From contig NZ_QLTT01000003.1 in the NCBI RefSeq assembly GCF_003269295.1, positions 744,001 through 808,000 of the forward strand: DNA of 64,000 nt. The letters run 5' to 3'. A model generated the notes under the pieces. That model saw only the letters and a list, made by a program, of their open reading frames with translations. It ran no database searches and was not told the origin of the DNA. The position numbers and the translations under genes are program-made. Shown piece after piece: positions 51,865 to 60,380 of this stretch; position 1 is the stretch's first letter, and each line of letters begins with the position of its first letter. This stretch comes from Lentzea atacamensis (GTDB lineage Bacteria > Actinomycetota > Actinomycetes > Mycobacteriales > Pseudonocardiaceae).

Positions 51865-52991
51865 ACAACCCGGAAACGATGGCACTGCGGTGCGCCGGGT
51901 GCGGCCGCAGCCACGCCCTGGACGAGCTGGCCTGGCGGTGCGCCGACTGCCACGGCGTGCTGGATCTGACAGGGTTCACGCCGGCCATGCCGAAGGCCGC
52001 GGACCTCGCTACCCGCCGGCCCGGCCTGTGGCGCTACGCCGAGGCCCTGCCGATCTTCGAACCACCCGGCATCACCATGGGTGAAGGCATGACTCCACTG
52101 GTCACCACACCGGGGCAGCCCGTGTCGGACTGAAGATCGACCACCTCATGCCGACGGGGTCGTTCAAGGACAGGGGCGCGGTCGTGCTGGCCGCCCGCCT
52201 CGGCGTCACCGGGCTCATGACCGACAGCAGCGGCAACGCCGGCACCTCCGTCGCCGCCTACGCCGCCCGCGCCGGCATCACCTGCGACGTCTACGTTCCG
52301 GAAAGCACCTCAGAGGGCAAGGTCGCACAACTGCGCGCTTACGGTGCCACCGTGCACCAGATTCCCGGCACCCGGGAAGACACCGCGCGCGCCGCGGCCC
52401 GCGCCGCCGGTGAACCGGGCGTCTTCTACGCCAGCCACGTCTACCACCCGTTCTTCTTGCACGGCACCAAGACCTACGTGCTGGAACTGTGGGAGCAGCT
52501 CGGTGGCCGGCTGCCCGAGACCCCTCGTGCTGCCCGTCGGCAACGGCACTCTCGTGCTCGGGGCCCACCTCGGCTGCACCGAACTGCTCGACCAGGGACT
52601 CATCGACCGGTTCCCCCGCATCGTCGCGGTCCAGGCCTCCAGGTGCGCCCCGCTGGCCAACGCGTTCGCTGACGGCCGACCAGAACCCGCCGACATCACC
52701 ACGCACGGCACCGTCGCCGAGGGCATCGCCATCGCCGCACCAGCCCGCGGCCGCCAGATCCTGGCCGCCGTGCGCGCCACCGGCGGCACCATCGTCACCG
52801 TCACCGACGAGCAGGTCCACGCCGCCCACGCCGCGCTGGCCCGGGCCGGCCTCTACGTCGAACCCACCTCCGCGGTGTGCTGGGCAGCCATCCGAGCCGA
52901 TCTCGTCGCCACCACACCGCGACCCGATGGGCTTCCCGCCGTCGTGGCACCGCTGTGCGGCAGCGGTCTGAAGTCCAAGCCCCCGGTCTGA
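51861..52991 (+). pseudogene. threonine-synthase-like PLP lyase broken by two frameshifts
   Basis: Three segments together make a full threonine-synthase-like enzyme. Frame 1 (51861-52133): the Cys-rich N-terminus (LRCAGCGRSH, WRCADCHGVLDL). Frame 2 (from ~52127): the PLP-lysine motif MPTGSFKDRGAV and the SSGNAGTSVAAYAARAGI loop. Back in frame 1 from ~52513: LVLPVGNGTLVLGAHLG and VEPTSAVCWAAI to the stop at 52991. The first joint is a one-base loss, the second a one-base gain in a run of four C. The first shift creates a stop at 52131, so as written only 90 residues are made. Either a recent pseudogene or two sequencing errors. Confidence 0.8.
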
Positions 52992-53006
52992 CCGTCGAAG
53001 GACCCC

Positions 53007-53297
53007 ATGCGCATCCACGTCATCACGACCGGTGGTTCCCTCGACGTCGAGTACACCCTGCAAGGCACCTTCGCCATTGGGCCGCCTGTGGTGGCGTCCC
53101 TCCTCGAACGCGCCCGCACCCGGCACGAGATCACCGTCGAAAGCCTGTGCCGCAAGCCGTTCAACCTCGGACTCGCCGTGGCAGCCCTGCAGACCCTGCC
53201 CCACGGCGTCCACATCGCCATGAGCGGCCGAATCTTCCCAGCTGGACACGCCAGGAAGGACCGTGCTCGAGGGTCTTCGTCTGACCCGGCAACATGA
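53007..53297 (+). pseudogene. asparaginase-family protein, internally deleted
   Basis: MRIHVITTGGSLDVEYTL is the N-terminus of a short asparaginase-fold protein, where the usual TTGGTID gives the nucleophilic Thr region. After SLCRKPFNLG it jumps to LPHGVHIAMSGRIFPAGHAR, the usual C-terminal segment before KDRxxGxF. The ~70-residue middle with the second catalytic Thr/Asp/Lys is absent. Near 53270 a frameshift separates KDRAR from VFV. About 96 codons remain. It lies 15 bp after the threonine-synthase-like gene and would have been the last gene of the operon, perhaps hydrolysing asparagine-like products. Confidence 0.6.
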
Positions 53298-53638
53298 CTT
53301 CGTCATCCCTTGATGGCAATACCTCGTCGCTCAGTGCCGTCAATGCATCGTGGATGCCAGCGGCACGACGACGACTTCGTCGGGCGATGGACTTCATTCG
53401 TGACCGCGACGCCAGGTACCCCGCGTTGATCGACAAGATCCTCGGCACAGCAGGAATCGCTACGGTGTCGGCGGCTTCCGGATCGCATCCACTGCACCAA
53501 GATCTACCGGACCGGGATCGCGCTGAAGGACCCGGAAGCGCTGGAGCGCCGCTACGCGTACTGCGATCCGATCTCCACGCTGGGGTCAGACCGGTCAGAA
53601 GTGGTGGCCCTACCAGGGGCTTGATGCGACACGACCGG
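53298..53638. other. intergenic region without assignable gene
   Basis: About 340 bp between converging genes. Short stretches (for example RRAMDFIRDRDARYPALIDK around 53390) look protein-like but match no family I can name. Confidence 0.4.
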
Positions 53639-54259
53639 CTAGACGCGGCCGATGGGGCCGCGCAGAGCAGGTCCGATCCAGCGACGGACCAGAGTCCGCA
53701 GTTGGTCATCGGTGACCGTCGGCGCCGAGGGATGCTGCAGGAACGACAGGAAGAGTCGCATCAGGACCTCGGCGAGTCCGGCGAAGTCGTCGTCGGTGGT
53801 GACGCCTGCGGAGGCCCAGTCGACCGGCACGTTGCGGAGGATGCGTGCGCCGAGGGCGAACCACTGGGCCGACGTGACCGCATCTGTGAAGAAGTCACCT
53901 TCGCCGGCTTGCAGGAGCAGGCCCAGGTAGGGCTCGCGGGGGACGGTCCGCACGCCGAACACGACGGACTCCACGGCGACCTCGGTGGCGCTGGTGAAGG
54001 CCGCCAGGTGCTGCTCCATCCTTCCGGCGAACTCCTCGGCGCCGGCGATGGCGACAGCGCTGAGGACATCTGTCAGGCGCGGGAAGTAGCGGTAGACGGT
54101 CTGCCGGGTGACTCCGGCCTCCTGGGCCACGTCGGAGAGACTGGTCTTGGCCAGTCCGGCACGGTCGATGCACGCCGTCGCAGCCTTGACGATCCGGCGG
54201 CGTGCCTCGTGCTCGGTGCCGGGTGGGTTGCCCTGCCATCCGTGGTGCCCCATGTGCAT
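53639..54259 (-). CDS. TetR-family transcriptional regulator
   Basis: A 206-residue protein. The HTH (residues ~18-65) reads RRRIVKAATACIDRAGLAKT, then SLSDVAQEAGVTRQTVYRYF. The C-terminal ligand-binding helices include FVRLFLSFLQ-like sequence (AEVLMRLFLSFLQHPSAP). ATG 54259 has AGGAAAG upstream, 22 bp after the membrane-protein stop, so it is the last gene of the oxidoreductase/membrane protein/TetR operon. Its likely target is the inverted repeat before that operon (56821-56849). Confidence 0.9.
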   Translation of the reverse strand: MHMGHHGWQGNPPGTEHEARRRIVKAATACIDRAGLAKTSLSDVAQEAGVTRQTVYRYFPRLTDVLSAVAIAGAEEFAGRMEQHLAAFTSATEVAVESVVFGVRTVPREPYLGLLLQAGEGDFFTDAVTSAQWFALGARILRNVPVDWASAGVTTDDDFAGLAEVLMRLFLSFLQHPSAPTVTDDQLRTLVRRWIGPALRGPIGRV

Positions 54260-54281
54260 TATCTTTCCTGAGGAGGGTTCC

Positions 54282-55349
54282 TCAGGCGGAGGCAGGTGCG
54301 TCGCGGCGCACGCGATGAAGCGCAGCCAGCACCACACCGGCTCCGGCGAAGCAGGCCAGCGCGTACAGGCCGTTTCCGGTCGGAGTGCCGTCGGCGGTGA
54401 CGCCGTTCTCCGCGGCGAGGTGGGCAGGCAGAGCGCTGATCCAGAGCAGCGCCATCAGGCCCAGGTAGCCCGCGGGGTAGAAGCGGGTGAAGGCGGGCAA
54501 CGGCTCGTCCAGGGGTTGTCGGGAGGACGCGATGATCCACGTGCCCGCCAGCCAGACCAGGGCCAGTTCGATCCCGAGCACCCACGCCCGTGCGGTGGGG
54601 TTCACGCCGAAGAGGCTCGACGGGATGCCGGCGATCACCATCGCCAGTGGCGTGAGGACTCCGGCCAGCACGGTGCGGGCCACCAGCCACCGCCCTCCGG
54701 CAGTCAGGCGCACGACCAGATAGGTCATGGCTCCCAGGGAGACGGAGGCGAACAGCAGGGCGCTCTGCAACGGCACCGACGCCATCGCGGGTTGGTTGAC
54801 GATGTGGTTGTCCGGGTTCCACGCCCACCACTTCAGCTGCGGTCCCAAGTGATCGAAGACCTCGTAGAACACCTGGCACACGAAGGCGACCGCCACCGAT
54901 CCGGCCAGCGCTCCACGCCGGCGGAAGATCCCGAGGCAGCGTACGACCTCGTAGGCGAGCTGGCTGATCATCGGGTAGAACGCCACGATGTACAGCGGCA
55001 AGCGGTCCCACATGAACTGCACGGTGAACTGGTTGTGGGCGAAGATGAAGCCGTAGATCTCGTCCAGGCCGAACCACTCCGGGAAGTACAGCGGTGGCTC
55101 GATCACGAGGAGGTAGACCAGCGACGCCCACCACAACGCGAGGTTGACCGAGTCCCCCGCGCGGTGGCGGCGAACGGCGTGCACCAGAGCGAAAACGGCG
55201 CCGCCGACGACGAGCGCCTCGAGCAGCGGCATCGTCGGGTGGGCGAGATCCCAGGGTGCGCGGACCGAGACGACGGGGGAGACGTCGTGACAGTCGAAGC
55301 CGAGGTCGCGGGTGACGGCTTCGGCCTCCGGCCCGCAGGTGGTGGTCAT
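54282..55349 (-). CDS. polytopic membrane protein of unknown function
   Basis: A 355-residue protein with about eight transmembrane segments (for example LLEALVVGGAVFALVHAV, LALWWASLVYLLVIEPPLYF, WVLGIELALVWLAGTWIIA). Polar motifs in loops (FAHNQFTVQFMWDRLPLY and HLGPQLKWWAWNPDNHIV) look like a buried active or binding site. The N-terminus has two cysteines. ATG overlaps the oxidoreductase stop by 4 bp. Similar proteins occur beside polyketide/terpenoid epoxidase-like oxidoreductases in actinomycetes; I do not recognise a named family. Confidence 0.75.
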   Translation of the reverse strand: MTTTCGPEAEAVTRDLGFDCHDVSPVVSVRAPWDLAHPTMPLLEALVVGGAVFALVHAVRRHRAGDSVNLALWWASLVYLLVIEPPLYFPEWFGLDEIYGFIFAHNQFTVQFMWDRLPLYIVAFYPMISQLAYEVVRCLGIFRRRGALAGSVAVAFVCQVFYEVFDHLGPQLKWWAWNPDNHIVNQPAMASVPLQSALLFASVSLGAMTYLVVRLTAGGRWLVARTVLAGVLTPLAMVIAGIPSSLFGVNPTARAWVLGIELALVWLAGTWIIASSRQPLDEPLPAFTRFYPAGYLGLMALLWISALPAHLAAENGVTADGTPTGNGLYALACFAGAGVVLAALHRVRRDAPASA

Positions 55350-56803
55350 CGTGACGCCGCCGATGCGGTCGAGTAGTCCGTTGCCGGCGGTTCGGCCAGG
55401 GGGTCGAACCCGAACGGGATGCGATGACGTCCCAGCGCGGTGCGGATGCGGTAGCGCAGAAGTCCTGCGAGCACACGAGGGTTGGTCATCATGTCGCCCA
55501 GCGACTCGTCCAGGTTGAACACCTTGGCGAAGTGCTCGTCGACCACCGGGTACTCACGAGCTGCACCAACGATGAAGCTGAACGCCGGGCCGGACACCGC
55601 CGCGACGAGGCGGCGTTTCCACTCGCTCACCTTCTCGGTGCCTCCGGCGCACGCGTAGCCTCGATCCCTGGCCAGTGCCAGGCGCCACGGCACGGTCAGC
55701 AAATTCCTTTGCGCCGCAAGGAACTGCGCGGAGAAAGCCGCGTCGACCCGCTCGGCACGGGAGAGGTGCTCGCGCAGCAACAACGCCGAGCTCGCGGCGG
55801 AACTGATGCCCTGTGCGTAGAACGGGTTGAACGCGCAGATCGAGTCACCGACGAACACCAGCCGCCCTGGCGGTGTCGCCCACCGGTCGTAGCGCCGCCA
55901 CTTGTTGCCGGTCGACCGGGTCAGGTGCACCTCGGAGACGGGAGTGCATCGGTCCATCGCCGCTGCGAACAACGGTGTCCGCACCCGGCGGGCCGATCTG
56001 GCGAACGTCTCGGCGGTGCGCGGCATCTCGTGCCCCCACGAGCCCATGCAGGCGATGGCGCGGTTGCCCTCGATGGGGAAGAAGTTGACCAGGAACTCGT
56101 GCTCGGCGGGATGCTCGCCCTTGTGCTGCGTCGGCATGATCACCAGGTGCCGCCACCACCACGACGCGGGTGGCTTCTCGGGAAGTTCGTACCAGCGCGA
56201 GGTGTAGGTGACCTTGGCGTCGAGCGTCTGCACCTGCGGCTCTGGCCATCCTGCGGCCACCAGCCAGCTGGCGACCGGTGAGCCCCTCCCCATCGCGTCC
56301 ACGACGAGGTCGGCCTCGACGTGCTCGTCACCGGTGGCTGAGGTGAAGCTGACACCGTTGATCCCGCCGTCACGAGCACTCAGGCCGTTGACCGACACGC
56401 CTTCGCGGACGACCACGTTGGCCAGCTTCCGCACCTGGTCGCGCAGCACCCGCTCGATGAGCAGCCGCGAGCCGTAGATCATCGTCATCGAGCCGCGCTT
56501 GCGCGCCGACCAACCCTCCCCGTCGAGGTAGGCGGCGTCCATGGACGGCATCAGATGCAACCCGCCCGCGGCGATGAGCTCGTCCTCGAAACCGGGGAAC
56601 AGCTCCCCGATCGCACGACGCCCCGAGTTCAGCAGGAAGTGCGGGTGCTTGCTCTGCGGCACGCCGCGCCGGTGCTCGGCGTTGGCAGGCAGCTCGTCGC
56701 GTTCCAGCACCACCACCTGGTCGAAGTGAGGGGAGAGCGCTCCCGCAGCGCACAGCCCTGCTGCGCTGCCGCCGAGGACGACGGCGGTGGTGCCGAGCCG
56801 CAT
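55346..56803 (-). CDS. FAD-dependent monooxygenase/epoxidase-like oxidoreductase
   Basis: A 485-residue flavoprotein. The N-terminal dinucleotide fold is TTAVVLGGSAAGLCAAGALS followed by ERDELP. A second FAD motif is GDSICAFNPFYAQGISSAAS (GD-x-x-x-x-x-P). The PHFLLNSGRRAIGELFPGFE region and the KHPH motif after it are typical of tryptophan-halogenase/geranylgeranyl-reductase-like or polyether-epoxidase (LasC-like) enzymes. It starts at ATG 56803 with GAGAGAGG upstream, 17 bp from a palindromic operator. First gene of a three-gene operon with a membrane protein and its TetR regulator. It likely oxidises a hydrophobic, membrane-associated substrate. Confidence 0.85.
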   Translation of the reverse strand: MRLGTTAVVLGGSAAGLCAAGALSPHFDQVVVLERDELPANAEHRRGVPQSKHPHFLLNSGRRAIGELFPGFEDELIAAGGLHLMPSMDAAYLDGEGWSARKRGSMTMIYGSRLLIERVLRDQVRKLANVVVREGVSVNGLSARDGGINGVSFTSATGDEHVEADLVVDAMGRGSPVASWLVAAGWPEPQVQTLDAKVTYTSRWYELPEKPPASWWWRHLVIMPTQHKGEHPAEHEFLVNFFPIEGNRAIACMGSWGHEMPRTAETFARSARRVRTPLFAAAMDRCTPVSEVHLTRSTGNKWRRYDRWATPPGRLVFVGDSICAFNPFYAQGISSAASSALLLREHLSRAERVDAAFSAQFLAAQRNLLTVPWRLALARDRGYACAGGTEKVSEWKRRLVAAVSGPAFSFIVGAAREYPVVDEHFAKVFNLDESLGDMMTNPRVLAGLLRYRIRTALGRHRIPFGFDPLAEPPATDYSTASAASR

Positions 56804-56820
56804 GCCGGCTACCTCTCTCG

Positions 56821-56849
56821 ATCATACAAAGTTGCTTCAAATGTATGAT
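56821..56849. promoter_or_regulatory. TetR-type inverted-repeat operator
   Basis: ATCATACA (56821-56828) and TGTATGAT (56842-56849) are perfect inverted arms around a 13-bp centre. On the minus strand the right arm also forms TATGAT, a plausible -10 element about 25 bp before the oxidoreductase start, so a bound TetR dimer would block the promoter. Confidence 0.65.
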
Positions 56850-57220
56850 TGGCTGATGCGGGGGTCAAGAAGCCGGATGGTCCCCTGAGGGCTGGCGGTT
56901 CGTGCGGCGGCGAGTCGGCGATCGCAGCCGCGTGGGGTTCGATGCGGCCGCGTTGGACTTGCCCCTAAAGCCCGACAACTGACCACAGGGCCCTGGTGGC
57001 GCTAACAGGGTCGACACGTTCAGCGTTCGGAGTTCCGGAAGTTCCACTCCAGCCGGACTTCTTTGGAGCGGCGAGACCAACATGATCAGGAGCGCTAGGC
57101 TGATCGCCTTCGTTTGGACGGCGACGATCGGAGCAGGTGTTGGGGCTGAAAGCGGACGTCACGCGGGCAGTCCTGCTGGCCGTGTGCCGGTAGCGGGACT
57201 GGAGTGCTGGCCTCGGTTAC
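56850..57220. other. intergenic region without recognisable gene
   Basis: About 370 bp; no family signature on either strand. Confidence 0.4.
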
Positions 57221-57759
57221 GTGGATGGCGTTGGCCGCCATGAAGTGCTGATCCACCAGGCGATCGCGCGGATGTCGCTCGGTGCCGCCATTGATCGTGG
57301 GCACGGGAGCGGGCTGCTGGCATTGATGCTCCTGACCGACGCGCGCCGGGAGGCTGGGCCGACGGCACCGGCCCGGTCGGTCAGGACCAGCTGCAGGCGG
57401 CCGTCGACGCCGTGCACGACGAGGCCCCCCACCGCTGCCGCCACCGACTGGCCGCAGATCCTGGCCGTGTACGACGTGCTGGCCCAGGTCGCGCCGGGCC
57501 CGGTGGTCGCGCTCGGCCACGCGGTCGCCGTCGCCGAGGTGCACGGCCCACGCGCCGGACTCGCGGTGCTCGGGATGCTGGAGGCGGATGAGCGGATGGC
57601 GCACAGCCCCGGCTGGAAGCGGTCCGGGCGCACCTGTTCGAGCGAGCGGGAGATCTCGCTGCGGCCGTGGAGTCGTACGGGCGCGCGGCGAGGATGACGG
57701 CCAGCTTGCCCGAACAGCAATGCCTCATGTTGCGCGCGGCCGAGTTGCGCGCACACTGA
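57221..57759 (+). pseudogene. ECF sigma factor (DUF6596/SigJ-type C-domain) relic
   Basis: The C-terminal TPR-like domain of long ECF sigma factors can be followed through several frames. ATDWPQILAVYDVLAQVAPG, then PVVALGHAVAVAEVHGPRAG (about 57440-57560). In another frame the end, RMTASLPEQQCLMLRAAELR, runs to a stop at 57757. The pattern AVHDEAP lies near 57405 in yet another frame. The N-terminal sigma regions are missing or unreadable. Confidence 0.65.
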
Positions 57760-57855
57760 CCGGCCGCCGTCTCGGCGAACTTTCGTGTGTAACGCCTACC
57801 GGGTGCTCGGGAACTGAGCCGTCGTGAAAGCCGGACCAGCCCGAGGAGCTGACGA

Positions 57856-58284
57856 ATGCCCAGAATCGTGACCAGCGCCGTGCTCGACGCGCCCGCCGAC
57901 GAGGTGTGGGAGTTGCTGCGCGACTTCTCCGCCATCGGGTCGTGGCACCCGCACCTGCCGGAAGCGAAGATCGAAGGCGGTGACCCAGGAGACCGGGTGG
58001 GCGCGGTACGCGTGTTCCCCGCAGCGGGTGAGCACCGCGAACGGCTCATCGCGCTCGATGATGTCGATCGCAGTACCCGGTACGCGTTCGAGGACACCGC
58101 GGGACTGCCGGTGCGCGACTACGTTTCCGGCCTGCGCGTCACGCCCGCGTCACCCACCACGTCGTTGGTCGAGTGGACGGCCGACTTCGATTGCGACGCG
58201 ACCGATGAACCCCAGGTGATCTACCAGGTCCGGGACGGGATCTTCCTGCCCGGCCTGGCCGCGTTGAAGGAGCGTTTCGCATGA
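57856..58284 (+). CDS. SRPBCC/polyketide-cyclase-like protein
   Basis: A 142-residue START-like helix-grip protein: IVTSAVLDAPADEVWELLRD is the first strand and helix of Polyketide_cyc2-type proteins, then WHPHLPEAKIEGGDPGDRVG, and a C-terminal long helix (DGIFLPGLAALKERF). ATG 57856 follows GAGGAGCTGACGA. Its stop overlaps the following flavodoxin-like gene by 4 bp (ATGA), so they act together, perhaps as ligand binder or cyclase with a quinone/flavin reductase. Confidence 0.88.
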   Translation: MPRIVTSAVLDAPADEVWELLRDFSAIGSWHPHLPEAKIEGGDPGDRVGAVRVFPAAGEHRERLIALDDVDRSTRYAFEDTAGLPVRDYVSGLRVTPASPTTSLVEWTADFDCDATDEPQVIYQVRDGIFLPGLAALKERFA

Positions 58285-58985
58285 CCGGCTACAGCGATCT
58301 CCGAGCGATGTTCATCAACTGCACGCTGAAACGGTCGCCTGACCGCAGCAACACCGAAGGCTTGGTGGACGTCAGCCGGGCGATCATGGAGAAGCAGGAC
58401 GTCCAGGTCGAGGTGGTGCGCGCGATCGACCACGACATCGCGATCGGTGTGTGGCCGGACATGAGAGAGCACGGCTGGGCGACCGACGCCTGGCCGGAGA
58501 TCTACGAGCGGGTCATGGCCGCGGACATCCTTGTGATCGCGGGCCCGATCTGGCTGGGCGACAACAGTTCCGTGACCAAGCAGGTCATCGAACGGCTCTA
58601 CGCCTGCTCGCACCTGCTCAACGACGCCGGCCAGTACGCCTACTACGGCCGCGTCGGCGGATGCCTGATCACCGGCAATGAGGACGGCGTCAAGCACTGC
58701 GCGATGAACATCCTCTACAGCCTGCAGCACCTGGGTTGCACGATCCCGCCGCAGGCCGATGCGGGCTGGATCGGTGAGGCGGGGCCGGGGCCGTCCTATC
58801 TGGACCCCGGATCGGGCGGGCCGGAGAACGACTTCACCAACCGCAACACCACGTTCATGACGTGGAACCTGTTGCACCTGGCCAGGATGCTCAAGGACGC
58901 GGGCGGGATCCCGGCGCACGGCAACCAGCGGTCCGGGTGGGACGCCGGCTGCCGGTACGACTTCGAGAACCCCGAGTACCGGTAG
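58281..58985 (+). CDS. NADPH-dependent FMN reductase/flavodoxin-like quinone reductase
   Basis: A 234-residue flavodoxin-fold protein. INCTLKRSPDRSNTEGLVDV is the FMN-phosphate loop, and IAGPIWLGDNSSVTKQVIER is the isoalloxazine-contact segment typical of the FMN_red/WrbA group. The YYGRVGGCLITGNEDGVKHC region and a long, Gly/Pro-rich C-terminus complete the fold. Translation is coupled to the SRPBCC gene by an ATGA overlap. Likely reduces quinones or other aromatic substrates with NADPH. Confidence 0.87.
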   Translation: MTGYSDLRAMFINCTLKRSPDRSNTEGLVDVSRAIMEKQDVQVEVVRAIDHDIAIGVWPDMREHGWATDAWPEIYERVMAADILVIAGPIWLGDNSSVTKQVIERLYACSHLLNDAGQYAYYGRVGGCLITGNEDGVKHCAMNILYSLQHLGCTIPPQADAGWIGEAGPGPSYLDPGSGGPENDFTNRNTTFMTWNLLHLARMLKDAGGIPAHGNQRSGWDAGCRYDFENPEYR

Positions 58986-58986
58986 C

Positions 58987-59334
58987 TCAACCCGCCTTCC
59001 AGTCGCACCAGGCCCGGATCACGGCTTCCAGTTCGGCCCGCCCCGTCTCCAGGTCGTCAGAGGAGCGGAAGCGCATCGTGCGCGCCAGCTTTCCGTCGCC
59101 TTCGAGGCGCGGGTGGTCGCCGGGTATCTCGGCGCCGCGATGGAACAGCAGGCTGACGAAGTGCTTGGACGGATTGAAGCTCACGATGTTGCCCTTGAAC
59201 GAGAACGTCGGCGTCTGCCATTTGATGGACTCGGTGACGCGGCTGGCCGGGCCCGGGATGCCCGCACGGACCTGGCGCATCAGCGCATCGAGCGGGTGGG
59301 CCTTGTCGATGAACCACTGGTCGACCTCGTTCAC
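58987..59334 (-). CDS. DUF1801/YdhG-like protein
   Basis: A 115-residue protein of the DUF1801 (PF08818) group: VDQWFIDKAHPLDALMRQVR, then ESIKWQTPTFSFKGNIVSF. The SIKWQ-x-P-x-F motif identifies the family, and KLARTMRFRSSDDLETGRAE follows near the end. The frame extends upstream but overlaps the sigma gene on the other strand, so GTG 59334 is chosen. It is divergent from the sigma factor, 55 bp away. Cellular role unknown. Confidence 0.8.
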   Translation of the reverse strand: MNEVDQWFIDKAHPLDALMRQVRAGIPGPASRVTESIKWQTPTFSFKGNIVSFNPSKHFVSLLFHRGAEIPGDHPRLEGDGKLARTMRFRSSDDLETGRAELEAVIRAWCDWKAG

Positions 59335-59389
59335 GGCACCATGGTGCGCCGGGTCGGCGGAACGCGCTCGGGGAGGTAGATTCCGCGAG

Positions 59390-60001
59390 GTGCTGCCCGC
59401 TGACAAGGTGCTGGTCGCTGGACTCCGCTCCGGCGACGAGGCCACATTCGTCTCGCTGCTGGATGCCTGGTCGGGGTCGATGATCCGGCTGGCGCGCGGT
59501 TTCGTGTCCACCGACGCCTCGGCCGAGGAGGTCGTGCAGGACACCTGGCTTGCCGTCATCCGCGGCATCGACGGCTTTCGCGGCACTGCGTCGCTGCGCA
59601 CGTGGGTGTACCGGATCCTGGTCAACACAGCGAAGAAGCGCGGCGTCAAAGAGAAACGCACGGTTCCGTGGACGAGCGTCGATCCCGATGGCGGGCCGAC
59701 GGTGGACCCGTCCCGGTTCCGGGGCGCGGACGAGGGTTTCCCCGGCCATTGGCGCGAGTTCCCAGAGCCGTGGGTGCTTGACGGCGAGCTCCGGCAGGTG
59801 GTGGGACGGGCGCTCGACGACCTGCCGGAACGGCAGCGCGTGGTCGTTGTGCTGCGTGACGTGGAGGGCCACACGTCCGAGGAGGTGTGCGCGATGCTGG
59901 AGATCTCACCGGCGAACCAGCGGGTGCTGCTGCACCGCGGTCGTGCGGCGGTCCGGGCTTGCCTGGAGACCTATTTCGCGACGTCAGGAGGAACGGCATG
60001 A
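59390..60001 (+). CDS. ECF RNA polymerase sigma factor
   Basis: A 203-residue ECF sigma factor. Region 2 (residues ~15-80): FVSTDASAEEVVQDTWLAVI and GFRGTASLRTWVYRILVNTA. Region 4 (about 140-190): LDDLPERQRVVVVLRDVEGH, then SEEVCAMLEISPANQRVLLH, the typical Q-R-V-L-L-H-R-G-R helix. The GTG start has GGGAGG 14 bases upstream. The zinc-finger anti-sigma gene overlaps its stop by 4 bp (ATGA), so this is an operon of sigma and its regulator. Confidence 0.92.
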   Translation: MLPADKVLVAGLRSGDEATFVSLLDAWSGSMIRLARGFVSTDASAEEVVQDTWLAVIRGIDGFRGTASLRTWVYRILVNTAKKRGVKEKRTVPWTSVDPDGGPTVDPSRFRGADEGFPGHWREFPEPWVLDGELRQVVGRALDDLPERQRVVVVLRDVEGHTSEEVCAMLEISPANQRVLLHRGRAAVRACLETYFATSGGTA

Positions 60002-60264
60002 CGTGCGAGGAGTTCGTCGAACTCGTGACGGCGTTCCTGGAGGGAGCACTGGACGAGGCGGCCGAACGCGCTTTCGTCGAGCACCTCGCCGAGTGCCAAG
60101 GCTGCGAGCGCTACCTCGACCAGTTCCGTGCGACCATCGCCGAGCTCGGCGAGCTGCCGCCGGAGTCGCTGCCGGACGAGACGCGCGAACGGCTGCTGGA
60201 CGCGTTCCGGACGTGGGGCCACGCCACTGACGGCCCCGCAGGTCCGCCGGAGCATCACCGCTGA
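59998..60264 (+). CDS. zf-HC2-type anti-sigma factor (soluble)
   Basis: An 88-residue protein with the zinc-binding anti-sigma motif FVEHLAECQGCERYL (H-x3-C-x2-C, about residues 26-40) and an upstream helix containing the first ligand cysteine (TCEEFVELV). There is no transmembrane segment, so it is a cytoplasmic ZAS protein of the ChrR/RsrA kind that usually loses its grip on thiol or metal stress. It overlaps the sigma gene by 4 bp. Its C-terminus is Pro/His-rich and short. Confidence 0.9.
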   Translation: MTCEEFVELVTAFLEGALDEAAERAFVEHLAECQGCERYLDQFRATIAELGELPPESLPDETRERLLDAFRTWGHATDGPAGPPEHHR

Positions 60265-60380
60265 TTTCAGACGAACGACGGTTCACACGAGGCGTCCTCT
60301 CCTCCTACCTTCGGTAACTGATCGGAAACCCCTGCACCCGTCCGCCCCGGCGGACGGGATTCCGTGAGGAGCCCAACTTC

